Source: Bullifex porci
GTDB lineage: Bacteria > Spirochaetota > Spirochaetia > Sphaerochaetales > Sphaerochaetaceae
Assembly: GCF_009695635.1 (NCBI RefSeq)
Contig: NZ_VUNN01000010.1
Location: 1 to 64,000 of the forward strand
Reading direction: 5' to 3'
Length of the DNA: 64,000 nucleotides
The position numbers and the translations under genes were made by a program. The notes beneath the pieces were generated by a model. The model was not told the DNA's origin. It saw only the letters and a list, made by a program, of their open reading frames with translations, and searched no databases. Of this stretch, positions 1 to 7,128 are shown in pieces (position 1 is the stretch's first letter; every line of letters starts with the position of its first letter).

Positions 1-107
1 ATTTGTTCTTTAATTGCCCATTGAGCAATAAGCTCAGTAGGGCAATCTAAACCTAAAAGTTTAAACTTATCTTTTATTAATTCATTTTTACTTATTACTT
101 CTTCCAT
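1..107 (-). CDS. istB: IS21-family helper ATPase IstB, N-terminal fragment (cut by window edge)
   Basis: The minus strand opens with ATG at 107-105 and reads MEEVISKNELIKDKFKLLGL and onward, with no stop before the window edge. It starts 11 bases after the istA stop, behind a GGAG Shine-Dalgarno. IstB is the AAA+ target-selection helper of IS21 transposases and normally has about 250 residues, of which only 35 are visible. Identity rests mainly on the conserved istA-istB gene order and spacing. The visible part holds no ATPase motif, so the product is inferred. Confidence 0.72.
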   Translation of the reverse strand, partial: MEEVISKNELIKDKFKLLGLDCPTELIAQWAIKEQ

Positions 108-118
108 ATTTTACTCCA

Positions 119-1390
119 TTAAAAATCGAAAGATGCGAAATCATTATCAGGTGGTAATATTTGCATCACAGATTTCACTTCTACTGTTGGATGTTCTTCT
201 GGCATCTTGGGCTCAAACTGAAATTCACTATAATGAGGTTTAAGGGACCAATCTGCTTTGTATTGCTCCAGCACGCTATAAGAATCGAAATCAAGAATAT
301 AAACATCATCTAAATTTCTCATAATGCGAGCTTTCTTTTGTTTATAGCTAAAAGGAACTCCATATCTGCGTCCTTCGTAATAAACAAAACCATCTAGTGT
401 TATTGCTCTAGATGGTGCAAGATAAGGCATTATTAATTCTTTTGCTGGAGATTCAATAAGTGGTTCTGTTTTATGAATTTCAGCAGGTATAACTCCAAGA
501 CCTTTTTGTAAATGACTATTTTCTTTCATACACCAATTTAGTGCTTGAGTGTTTAGATCATTTACATTGATGAATGTTCTACCTTGAATAAAATTATTTT
601 TTACAAACTGTACTAACCTTTCAACTGCTCCTTTAGTCCATGGATGCTTGACCTTACAAAGTCTTGTTTCTACACCTAAGAGATTTTGAAAATCGTCATA
701 TTCCTTATTAAATATTGGATTTCCATTACAATCTCTATGGCTTGAAACACTAGCCATATTATCCGTAAGAATAATCTTAGGTACTCCCATTACCATAAAG
801 GCATGAATCATCCCTATAAAAAGGCTTTCTTGCTTTGCATTTGGGAAAAACTCAATAAATCTAAAACCGCAATGATGACAAACCATCGCAAAACATGCAC
901 ATTTCCACACTTTTCCAAAGCTGTCGATTACATTAACAAAACCCCAATCCATTTGATACATTTCTCCAGGACCTGTACTATAACGATTAACCTTGCCTTG
1001 TGGTTTTTGTATTATTAGGCGTTTCGCTGGTATTAGATTTTGATTAGTTTTTATAAAGTTTTTTACTGTTGTTAGGCCACCCAAATAACCTAATTCTTTT
1101 ATTTGCTCATATATTACAGATGAGTTAGTTACTCCTTGTTTCAAAAGTTCTACAGCTCTTTGCTCACCTTTTCCAGCAATTAAGTGGTTATCCTTTTTGT
1201 GGCTATTCCCATGTGGTTTTACCTCAAGGCCATTTTCCAACAACCTTTTGATTTTTTTACGAGATAAACTTGTTCTTCTTTGAATTTCAGGTAAGTTAAG
1301 CTTTCCATCTTTTTTGAAAGCAATTCCTTCTGCCTTCATTTTTTCAATTTCATTAGTTATAATGTTAATAGCATCTTTGTCTTTTTGCAT
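119..1390 (-). CDS. istA: IS21-family transposase IstA
   Basis: This is the DDE transposase that cuts and joins the ends of an IS21-type element. Residue numbers count from the GTG at 1405. An N-terminal HTH region (about residues 35-60) precedes the integrase core, with likely catalytic D153 (QMDWG), D215 (LTDNM) and E262 (GAVER). A C-terminal beta-barrel region contains the YYEGRRYGVP motif. Frame opens at a GTG (1405), but the ATG at 1390 sits 4-5 bases behind AAGGAG and is the better start, giving about 423 residues, normal for the family. istB follows after 11 bases. Multiple terminal repeats lie upstream at 1459-1558. The gene looks intact, so the element may be active. Confidence 0.93.
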   Translation of the reverse strand: MQKDKDAINIITNEIEKMKAEGIAFKKDGKLNLPEIQRRTSLSRKKIKRLLENGLEVKPHGNSHKKDNHLIAGKGEQRAVELLKQGVTNSSVIYEQIKELGYLGGLTTVKNFIKTNQNLIPAKRLIIQKPQGKVNRYSTGPGEMYQMDWGFVNVIDSFGKVWKCACFAMVCHHCGFRFIEFFPNAKQESLFIGMIHAFMVMGVPKIILTDNMASVSSHRDCNGNPIFNKEYDDFQNLLGVETRLCKVKHPWTKGAVERLVQFVKNNFIQGRTFINVNDLNTQALNWCMKENSHLQKGLGVIPAEIHKTEPLIESPAKELIMPYLAPSRAITLDGFVYYEGRRYGVPFSYKQKKARIMRNLDDVYILDFDSYSVLEQYKADWSLKPHYSEFQFEPKMPEEHPTVEVKSVMQILPPDNDFASFDF

Positions 1391-1458
1391 ATTACTCCTT
1401 TGCACTTTTAGTATGGATTGTATGTGCTGGATTATATCAAAATTACTTAAGATGCTTT

Positions 1459-1558
1459 TCCTTTTTTAACTGACTTTTTTTATCCCTTTTTAATTGACTA
1501 CTTTTAAATTGTTCCTTTTTAGTTGACTATTTCTGTCCCTTTTTAGCCGACTCCAACA
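1459..1558 (-). repeat. IS21 element terminus with four IstA-type repeats
   Basis: Read on the minus strand from 1558, the end begins TGTTGGAGTCGG and carries four copies of a motif of the form AGTC-RRYT-AAAAAGG. Their GACT cores on the plus strand lie at 1472, 1496, 1525 and 1549, so the spacings are 24, 29 and 24 bases. A TG-initiated tip with several internal repeats is the usual plan of IS21-family ends, where the repeats bind IstA. The tip sits exactly at codon 361 of tnpB. The other end of the element is outside the window, so a target-site duplication cannot be checked. Confidence 0.8.
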
Positions 1559-2638
1559 TATGTTCACCGCAGCATTCACGTCCCTGTCGTGATACACCCC
1601 GCATTCCGGGCATGTCCACTTACGGACACTGAGGTCTTTGGTGCTCGGCCACACATGTCCGCAGACGGAGCAGGTTTGGGACGACGGGTAGTACCGTCCA
1701 ATCCTGATGACCCTGGTCCCGTACTTTCGGGCACTCCACTCCAAGATTTCCACAAACTCTGAAAACGCATAGTCGTGGACCTTGCGTCCCCACATCCTCG
1801 CCATACCCTTGATATTAAGGTCTTCTATGGCTATGACGCCGTACCTTGAACAGAGTTCGTGGCTTAGCTTCCAGAACCAGTCCCTTCTCCTGTTGGCGAT
1901 ATCTTGGTGCCTGCGGTACAGTGCCTTCAGTGCACACTCGTATCCGTTGCTCCCCATCACCTTACGGCTCAGGGCACGGCTGGCTTTTCGGACTTCGTTT
2001 ACTCCCTGTCTGAAAAACTCCGGGGATCTGATCACACTGCCGTCCGACAGCGAAAGAAACGTCTTGAGTCCGAAGTCCATGCCGACCTCACCGCGCCCGT
2101 CCCTGGTTTCAAGCATGGTGACGGGGCTGTCGGTGGTGACGTAGACGAAAAACTCTCTGAGTATGTTGCGCTTTACCGTTACGGTCTTGATTTTGATCCG
2201 TTCCAAGAGTCCGTCATAGGAGTCCCAGTATCTGTAGATGTGTCCGTTTATGCTTATGCGTCCGCCAGTAAGGAATCTGTATCCCGCCTGTTTGTAGGTG
2301 ACGCTTTTGTACTTTTTGACCTTGCGACGTCGCGGTGGCGAACATTTGACTCCCTTCTCCCTGTTAGTGAAAAACAGCTTGTACGCCCTGTATATCCTGT
2401 CGGTTATCTCCTGTACTGCCTGGCTTCCCACATAACGCCAGTGGTGGTTTTCATCCTCGTTGCGAAGACCACGGAGCTGTTTCTGGAGTTCATATTTATC
2501 CAAAAGCTTCCCTGTTTCGGTATAGTGGTCCTGTATGATTGTCAGTGCCGTGTTGTATATGATCCCGGCGATATTTATCATATCACTAAGGTATCCGAAG
2601 TCATCGCTGCCATACAGTTTTACTGTCAGTGTCCGCAT
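1490..2638 (-). CDS. tnpB: TnpB RNA-guided nuclease of an IS200/IS605-type element, 3' end replaced by IS21
   Basis: TnpB is the RuvC-type, omega-RNA-guided nuclease ancestral to Cas12. Visible are RuvC-I D188 (GMDFG), RuvC-II E272 (IEDLN), a zinc ribbon C323-C326/C343-C346 and RuvC-III in HDRDVNAAVNI (351-360), so the catalytic core is complete. ATG at 2638 (MRTLTVKLYG) fits the family start better than the in-frame ATG at 2674, which lies upstream of the -10 box. From codon 361 (TGT at 1558) the frame runs into the IS21 terminus, which supplies 22 foreign residues and the stop. GC content is far above that of the neighbours, suggesting transfer. The right end and omega-RNA region are not attached to the gene any more. 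Confidence 0.9.
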   Translation of the reverse strand: MRTLTVKLYGSDDFGYLSDMINIAGIIYNTALTIIQDHYTETGKLLDKYELQKQLRGLRNEDENHHWRYVGSQAVQEITDRIYRAYKLFFTNREKGVKCSPPRRRKVKKYKSVTYKQAGYRFLTGGRISINGHIYRYWDSYDGLLERIKIKTVTVKRNILREFFVYVTTDSPVTMLETRDGRGEVGMDFGLKTFLSLSDGSVIRSPEFFRQGVNEVRKASRALSRKVMGSNGYECALKALYRRHQDIANRRRDWFWKLSHELCSRYGVIAIEDLNIKGMARMWGRKVHDYAFSEFVEILEWSARKYGTRVIRIGRYYPSSQTCSVCGHVWPSTKDLSVRKWTCPECGVYHDRDVNAAVNICWSRLKRDRNSQLKRNNLKVVN

Positions 2639-2727
2639 GACATCATTATAGCACATTTTTATGGCATTATGCATTACCGCCTTTCATCTCACGGACAAGG
2701 CGCGTGAGCTTTCTCGGCGGTTAATTT
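1559..2727 (-). mobile_element. tnpB-only IS200/IS605-type element, interrupted at its 3' end
   Basis: The left end starts right after TTAC (minus strand, plus positions 2728-2731) inside an AraC-type gene. A second copy of the left end at 23281 also starts right after TTAC while the flanks differ, so the boundary can be set to the base. IS608-type Y1 transposases insert 3' of TTAC, which supports the family call. No tnpA is present. The right part beyond tnpB codon 360 has been cut off by the IS21 insertion and lies outside the window. Confidence 0.82.
2645..2720 (-). promoter_or_regulatory. Left-end hairpin and tnpB promoter
   Basis: On the minus strand a two-part stem is formed by CCGCC (2716-2720) with GGCGG (2677-2681) and, inside it, CTCACG with CGTGAG (2703-2708/2688-2693). 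Subterminal hairpins of this kind are what Y1 transposases recognise in IS200/IS605 left ends. A TATAAT box (2645-2650) follows, only about 6 bases before the tnpB ATG, so transcription from it would give a leaderless or near-leaderless message. Confidence 0.6.
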
Positions 2728-2855
2728 GTAAAACCCTTTTGAAGATAAAAAGTAGAAATATTCAATTCTTTTGCGATAACACTTGCATTAATATCCTCTT
2801 TTATATTGTCCTCAATGTAGTTAATGCAATCACCAATTAGCTTCATCCACTCCAA
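2728..2855 (-). pseudogene. AraC-family regulator, N-terminal fragment disrupted by the tnpB element
   Basis: A TTG at 2855, 7 bases behind GAGGAG, opens a frame reading MEWMKLIGDCINYIEDNIKE and ending ...ISTFYLQKGF before the element begins. This is the first helix-turn-helix of an AraC DNA-binding domain (CINYIEDNI...IAKELNIST.YLQK.F). The reading stops 4 residues later at a TAA inside the element. The remainder of the gene must lie beyond the nested elements, outside the window. The host codons end at the TTAC target. Confidence 0.78.
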
Positions 2856-2967
2856 TTTATTACTCCTCAAAGCTACAAGATACAATGTCACTTAGCAGGT
2901 ATCTCGATTTATCTTGCACATATTTGTCGATTTATTAATTATAGTGGAGGTTATACTTATTTAAACA

Positions 2968-3003
2968 ATAAAAAAAGCTACTGCTTTTAATCACAGTAGC
3001 TTA
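2968..3003 (-). terminator. Rho-independent terminator of the QueD-like gene
   Basis: AGCTACTG (2976-2983) pairs with CAGTAGCT (2994-3001). On the minus strand the stem is followed by seven T. It lies about 20 bases after the stop of the gene at 3021. Confidence 0.88.
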
Positions 3004-3020
3004 GATAATGAATTTAATTT

Positions 3021-3587
3021 TTATCTCTTCTTATATCCGCACTTTGGACATACACCCTCTTCATTAAGAGCAATTCCGCAAAGTGGACATCTGTCCATAG
3101 ATTTTGTTACTTCATACTCTTGAGATGCAGCATTAACACCACTAGTAAATGTAATCTTAGCAATATTAAGTTTATCCTTTAGAAGGTCATAAACGATCTT
3201 AATCATTCCCTCTACTGTCATAGTTTCCTTTGTTACAACTAATCTGCAATCAGGATAAGCAGTAGCTAGCTCTGTCTTAAAAGCCTCTCCCTTCATAGTG
3301 TTTTGTGGGTGGCCATTTCTAATACCCTGTTTTTCATATACATCAAGAATAGCAGGAAGAAGAGGATCATCCTCTCTTAGAATAAGAGCATGGTCAAAGT
3401 TCTTAAGAACATCCCACGCTGTTTTCTGGATTTCATTACATGGGAATGCCATGTTTACTCCAGGATTAACACTATCTTCAACTTCAATAGTTAAAACACC
3501 AGAGTGTCCATGTAGGTACTGAGCCTCACCTCTAAAGCCATAGAATCTGTGAGCATACTGCAATTGAATAGTTGTAATACTTCTCAT
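3021..3587 (-). CDS. 6-pyruvoyl-tetrahydropterin synthase / QueD-like enzyme with C-terminal zinc ribbon
   Basis: This is a T-fold enzyme related to 6-carboxytetrahydropterin synthase (queuosine) and PTPS. Zinc-ligand histidines are seen in QYAHRFYGF and LHGHSG, and the family motif NFDHALIL and the late TVEGM segment are present. At 188 residues it is longer than usual QueD (120-140). The tail CPLCG...CPKCGYKKR is an added rubredoxin-like zinc ribbon. ATG at 3587 is chosen because an ideal AAGGAGGAG lies just upstream. The in-frame upstream extension crosses the promoter and is rejected. No other queuosine genes are nearby, so whether it makes queuosine precursor or another pterin is open. 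Confidence 0.85.
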   Translation of the reverse strand: MRSITTIQLQYAHRFYGFRGEAQYLHGHSGVLTIEVEDSVNPGVNMAFPCNEIQKTAWDVLKNFDHALILREDDPLLPAILDVYEKQGIRNGHPQNTMKGEAFKTELATAYPDCRLVVTKETMTVEGMIKIVYDLLKDKLNIAKITFTSGVNAASQEYEVTKSMDRCPLCGIALNEEGVCPKCGYKKR

Positions 3588-3596
3588 TATCTCCTC

Positions 3597-3653
3597 CTTA
3601 TTAGGAATCATTCCTAATAAGTTAAATATAACACTATCATTTTTTACTGTCAA
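3597..3653 (-). promoter_or_regulatory. Promoter with Fur-family-like 7-1-7 operator for the QueD-like gene
   Basis: On the minus strand TTGACA (3653-3648), a 17-base spacer and TATATT (3630-3625) form a near-consensus sigma-70 promoter. Directly downstream lies a perfect 12-1-12 inverted repeat (3597-3621) whose core is TTAGGAATNATTCCTAA, the 7-1-7 geometry of Fur, Zur and PerR boxes. It covers the expected start point (about 3618) and touches the Shine-Dalgarno (3591-3600). That the regulator is of the Fur family, possibly Zur, is an inference from geometry and the zinc-dependent product. Confidence 0.72.
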
Positions 3654-3766
3654 TAAAAAAAGAATAAGCAGAGGATTCTTATTTTTTTTATGTAAATAAT
3701 TCATTTTATTTTATATAAATGCTTCATGATCTATTGTTAAAACATTAGCTTTATATTTAGCACTAT

Positions 3767-4504
3767 TTAATAGAATAGCATTAATAGTATTTTTGAAACA
3801 AAATGTAGCCCTGCATGAGCTAGCATTGAATATTGAATTCCATATTTAATGTAGTAATAGCCAAATACAAAGCCAAATAAGCCATTAAGGAAGAAGCATC
3901 TAAATACTATTAAGAAATTTAAATGTCCAAATAGTGATATCGTTGTAGGAAGATGTCCCGCAGAAAAAACTATTGCTGCTATTATATTTGCAGTCATTAA
4001 CACTCTATTACTAACATTTTTCTTCCTTTGGATAAGACTTACTATAAATGCTATTAATGTCATAAAGAAGAGTCTGAGTAAGACCTCTTCAATTATTCCA
4101 CCATATATTTAGGAGCCTAAAAAATATGGTAAAGTAATTCCTTTATCATATTCCTTCGCAACTTCAGGAATTAGATACCCAAAGATAGGAGCATCGAGGA
4201 AAAATAATATTCCTAAAGCTGATACTTGAATACAAACTCTCTTTAAGCTTTCCTTTTCAAAGGTTAGCTTCCTCATAAGACCTAATCTTGTAGACATCAA
4301 ATATCCTGTAAAGGCTGTAAAGAGAGCATATATTGCACTTTGAGCCATAGTAAGGAGGTAAAACTGTTCCTTAGTACCAACCTGCTCTAATATTAGAGCT
4401 CTCATATCATTTGTATAATATGAAAATGTATACATACCAATTAAATATCCACCAATAGCTCCTATAATTGCCATTACTATTGAAAATAAAATTGCTTTCT
4501 TCAT
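3767..4504 (-). pseudogene. CPBP (Abi) family intramembrane metalloprotease interrupted by one in-frame stop
   Basis: Two adjacent frames are one gene: 131 residues from ATG 4504 end in ...LPYFLGS, then a single TAA (4111-4109), then the same frame continues IYGGIIEEVLLRLFFMTLIA for another 113 residues. Motif 1 (EEVLLR) and motif 2 (FSAGHLPT, with FRCFFLNG and MLAHAGLH) of CPBP glutamate/histidine proteases are intact, and the read-through length of 245 residues is normal for the family. Several membrane segments are evident. The start overlaps the stop of the HTH gene by 4 bases (ATGA). Either a recent pseudogene, a sequencing error, or a stop that is read through. Confidence 0.8.
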
Positions 4505-5001
4505 ACTCTCTCCTCTACTGGTGCTGAAATAATATAGAGCTCTCTATTTTTTCTATTCTTATTCATCTCTTTATTCATATTTGCTTCTATTAATTTGTTA
4601 ATCTGAGCTAGTAGTGATGAAAACTCTTCATCACTTAAAACAAGATGCACACCTGATATTGTTAATAGATCTTTATAAGGATCTGCACTGTCCTTTTCAA
4701 AGTAGCGAGTAAAGGAGCCTTTAATACACATTAATGCTGTATCGATTTCATCAATACTACCCTCAGGAGCTTTTGCCAGCTTAACAGTTCTCTCAAAGCC
4801 ACCTCTCTTTTGCTCCTCAGATACGACCTCTAAAGCACCGACCTTTATTAAATCACGAACATACCTATAAAGCGATGCTTGTGGGATATCAGAGAGGACT
4901 TCAGCTAAGCTCTTTGTAGTAATTGTCCCAGCAGAATATATAGCTGTCAAAATTCTTTGACTGACAGGCTTCATACTAAATTTAATTCTTTCTTTACTCA
5001 T
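4501..5001 (-). CDS. Winged-helix transcriptional regulator
   Basis: The 166-residue protein has an N-terminal winged helix (about 12-70: QRILTAIYSAGTITTKSLAEVL, then ASLYRYVRDLIKVGALEV) and an alpha-helical C-terminal half. It fits the ArsR/MarR-like HTH proteins that often pair with small membrane proteins. It is translationally coupled to the CPBP gene by an ATGA overlap, so it probably controls that gene. A dyad TTATCA-N4-TGATAA lies just upstream and may be its operator. The start has no strong Shine-Dalgarno. The exact family was not recognised. Confidence 0.75.
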   Translation of the reverse strand: MSKERIKFSMKPVSQRILTAIYSAGTITTKSLAEVLSDIPQASLYRYVRDLIKVGALEVVSEEQKRGGFERTVKLAKAPEGSIDEIDTALMCIKGSFTRYFEKDSADPYKDLLTISGVHLVLSDEEFSSLLAQINKLIEANMNKEMNKNRKNRELYIISAPVEERV

Positions 5002-5013
5002 TGCTTTATATTA

Positions 5014-5029
5014 TTATCATTTTTGATAA
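5014..5029. promoter_or_regulatory. Inverted repeat upstream of the winged-helix gene
   Basis: TTATCA (5014-5019) and TGATAA (5024-5029) are separated by four T. It lies 13 bases before the regulator start and about 70 bases before the divergent flavin-binding gene, so it could serve both. An autoregulatory operator is an inference. Confidence 0.4.
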
Positions 5030-5099
5030 CAATCAACAAATAAGAAAAACCTTTTCGTTTATTTAAATTTGTATATTATAAATTTGATAGGAGAAAACA

Positions 5100-5492
5100 A
5101 TGGAAGAAGTATTTGAATTACTTAAGAAAATTGGAACTTATTATCTTGCTACAGTAGATGGTGATAAGCCAAGGGTAAGACCATTTGGTACAGTCGATTT
5201 ATATAATGGAAAGCTATATATTCAAACTGGTAAGAAAAAGGATGTATCAAAGCAAATTGAGAAAAATCCAAATGCAGAGCTATGTGCATTTCAAGATGGT
5301 GTTTGGGTTAGAGTTTCTGGTAAGCTTGTAAATGATGATTCAAGAGAAGCAAAAAAGCATATGCTTGATAACTACCCTAACCTTCGTGGTATGTACAATG
5401 AGGATGATAACAACACTCAGGTTTTATATTTTGAGGATGGTGTTGCAACAATTTATAGCTTCACTTCCCAGCCTAAGGTAATTAAGCTATAA
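5100..5492 (+). CDS. Pyridoxamine 5'-phosphate oxidase-like FMN-binding split-barrel protein
   Basis: The 130-residue protein shows the split-barrel pattern of the PNPOx-like superfamily: LLKKIGTYYLATVDGDKPRVRPFGTV at the start, then KLYIQTGKKKDVSKQIEKNPNAELC and WVRVSGKLV. Such small cytoplasmic proteins bind FMN, F420 or haem and act as redox enzymes or stress proteins. The substrate is not predictable. TAGGAG lies 7 bases before the ATG. It is monocistronic, divergent from the HTH/CPBP pair, and ends in a stem-loop at 5499. Confidence 0.87.
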   Translation: MEEVFELLKKIGTYYLATVDGDKPRVRPFGTVDLYNGKLYIQTGKKKDVSKQIEKNPNAELCAFQDGVWVRVSGKLVNDDSREAKKHMLDNYPNLRGMYNEDDNNTQVLYFEDGVATIYSFTSQPKVIKL

Positions 5493-5498
5493 GCTTTA

Positions 5499-5517
5499 GG
5501 GCAGAGCTTATCTGCCC
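5499..5517. terminator. Stem-loop between convergent genes
   Basis: GGGCAGA (5499-5505) pairs with TCTGCCC (5511-5517) over a 5-base loop, between the flavin-binding gene and the converging ferredoxin gene. The T-rich tail on the plus strand is interrupted, so efficiency is uncertain. It probably serves both strands. Confidence 0.6.
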
Positions 5518-5524
5518 AAAGCAT

Positions 5525-6205
5525 TTATTTTATTAAAGAGCCATCGGTAGTAACTATAGTTACACTCCATGGAATTACTTTTCCGCTTTCCTTTAAAGCT
5601 CTTTTTACTGCATTTTCTAAGCCACCACAGCATGGTACCTCCATGCGTAGTACTGAGATATTTACAATATTATTATTTTTTATAATTTGAGTTAGCTTTT
5701 CTGCGTAATCGATATTATCGAGCTTTGGACATCCAATTAATGTTATATGATCTTTAATAAAATCTTGGTGTATGGAAGCATATGCAAATGCTGTGCAATC
5801 GGCAGCAACAAGAAGCTTAGCACCATTAAAATATGGAGCATTAACAGGAACAAGCTTTATTTGAACAGGCCATGAAGTAAGCTCACTAACACATTTAATA
5901 ATAGGCTCACAAGATACCTCTTTTTTATTAATAGCTTTTACTCTAGAGCCTGGACATACGAAGCTTTTTTTCGCTTTTGATGCAAGCACTGCTTCTTCGT
6001 TATAGGCAGGAGCCTCTCTCATTTCAAAAGTAATAGCATCAACAGGACATGCAGGTAGACAGTCACCAAAGCCATCACAATAATCTTCACGAGTAAGCTG
6101 TGCCTTTCCATTTACCATCTCGATAGCACCCTCATGGCAAGCTGATGCGCAAGCACCACATCCATTACACTTTGTTTGATCAATCTTGATAATTTTTCTA
6201 AGCAT
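5525..6205 (-). CDS. 4Fe-4S dicluster ferredoxin-type protein
   Basis: An N-terminal ferredoxin domain carries CNGCGACASAC (about 13-23) and a second motif CDGFGDCLPACP (about 43-54), in which the second cysteine of the usual CxxCxxC is replaced by Phe. Many anaerobe proteins of this type have CDGxGxC there. The C-terminal 150 residues hold more conserved cysteines (CPGSR, CEPIIKC, GCPKLD, VPCCGG) and resemble the iron-sulfur oxidoreductase domains seen in anaerobes. It probably moves electrons in the cytoplasm, partner unknown. AGGAG precedes the ATG. It is monocistronic. Confidence 0.85.
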   Translation of the reverse strand: MLRKIIKIDQTKCNGCGACASACHEGAIEMVNGKAQLTREDYCDGFGDCLPACPVDAITFEMREAPAYNEEAVLASKAKKSFVCPGSRVKAINKKEVSCEPIIKCVSELTSWPVQIKLVPVNAPYFNGAKLLVAADCTAFAYASIHQDFIKDHITLIGCPKLDNIDYAEKLTQIIKNNNIVNISVLRMEVPCCGGLENAVKRALKESGKVIPWSVTIVTTDGSLIK

Positions 6206-6335
6206 AAAATCTCCTATCGCAAAACAAAATATAATAGTTTAGTAGGAAAAAGTATATCTGTTTTTAGCTACTCAAAAATTGTAGACAACTGCCCTCTTAA
6301 TATTTGTGATAGCATTTTAATTGATATTAATTATT

Positions 6336-7127
6336 TTATAACCCTTTTATATCCCTCAATATTCTTGAAAGCTCATCATCATTAGTCGGAAGATGCGTTT
6401 CAAAGGAAATTGTCTTATTGTATCCAAGTTTTTTTAATATTTTTACTCCTTTGAATATATAAGTATCACCACTTTCTAAAACTCTTCTATTATCACCAGC
6501 AATGTGAACATGCTCTATAAATGGATAGCATTCATTTAAGCTTTCTAGTGGTTCGTCATTACACATCATGTGGAATAAATCAACCATAAGAGAAAAGTAT
6601 GGAGAAGATACTTTTTTTACCAGCTCTAAACCTTCTAATGCGGAAGTTATTAGATTACAGCTATTTCTTTCAAAAGGTTCAATGAGAACTTTTATTTCAT
6701 ATTTTTTACATTCAGGGATAATAACATTAGAGATAATTGATGCAAATTGATCAAAAGCCTCTTCATGTGTTTGTTCATTCTCATCATATGCTCTTGCAGG
6801 ACCACTACCCAAAACAATTTTCTTTATTCCCAGCTTTGAACACTTTGGAAGGACATTATTAAGATAATTTATAATTTTATTAGGATCAGCATCCTTTCCT
6901 GTTAATCTTATAAATCCTGGAAAAAAATTACAAACGACATTACCTACTAAACCTTCGTTCCTTGTTTGATCAATTAATTTATCAAAATCTTCATCAGATA
7001 AATTTAGAAAGTTCATCATTGGATACTCTACATAATCAAAACCTGTAGAACGAATTAATGTTAAAAGCTCTGTTCCTAATTGAAATAACGGGGTTGTTGA
7101 AAACCCCGTGCAATACCCATATCTCAT
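6336..7127 (-). CDS. Sugar phosphate isomerase/epimerase (xylose-isomerase-like TIM barrel)
   Basis: This 263-residue AP-endonuclease-2/xylose-isomerase-like TIM barrel has the metal-site pattern of D-tagatose-3-epimerase relatives: Glu in KVLIEPFER, Asp in LMVDLFHMM, His in IEHVHIAG and Glu in TISFETHLP. Such enzymes epimerise keto sugars or sugar acids, or act as dehydratases. It is the last gene of a run beginning at tctC and lies 1 base after its paralogue at 7129, so the two are co-translated. The substrate is unknown, and a step in sugar-acid breakdown is the likely role. Confidence 0.86.
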   Translation of the reverse strand: MRYGYCTGFSTTPLFQLGTELLTLIRSTGFDYVEYPMMNFLNLSDEDFDKLIDQTRNEGLVGNVVCNFFPGFIRLTGKDADPNKIINYLNNVLPKCSKLGIKKIVLGSGPARAYDENEQTHEEAFDQFASIISNVIIPECKKYEIKVLIEPFERNSCNLITSALEGLELVKKVSSPYFSLMVDLFHMMCNDEPLESLNECYPFIEHVHIAGDNRRVLESGDTYIFKGVKILKKLGYNKTISFETHLPTNDDELSRILRDIKGL

Positions 7128-7128
7128 A

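Noticed and set aside
1-1558. omega-RNA or guide for TnpB
   Set aside because: The sequence after tnpB codon 360 is IS21, so the natural scaffold is not in the window; no candidate scaffold could be identified.
1904-2707. Long plus-strand open frame of 267 codons opposite tnpB
   Set aside because: It is a shadow of the GC-rich tnpB gene: no ribosome site, no recognisable domain, and it crosses the element boundary and hairpin.
3588-3704. 39-residue N-terminal extension of the QueD-like protein
   Set aside because: It would translate through the -35, -10 and operator; the internal ATG at 3587 has an ideal Shine-Dalgarno and the family start.
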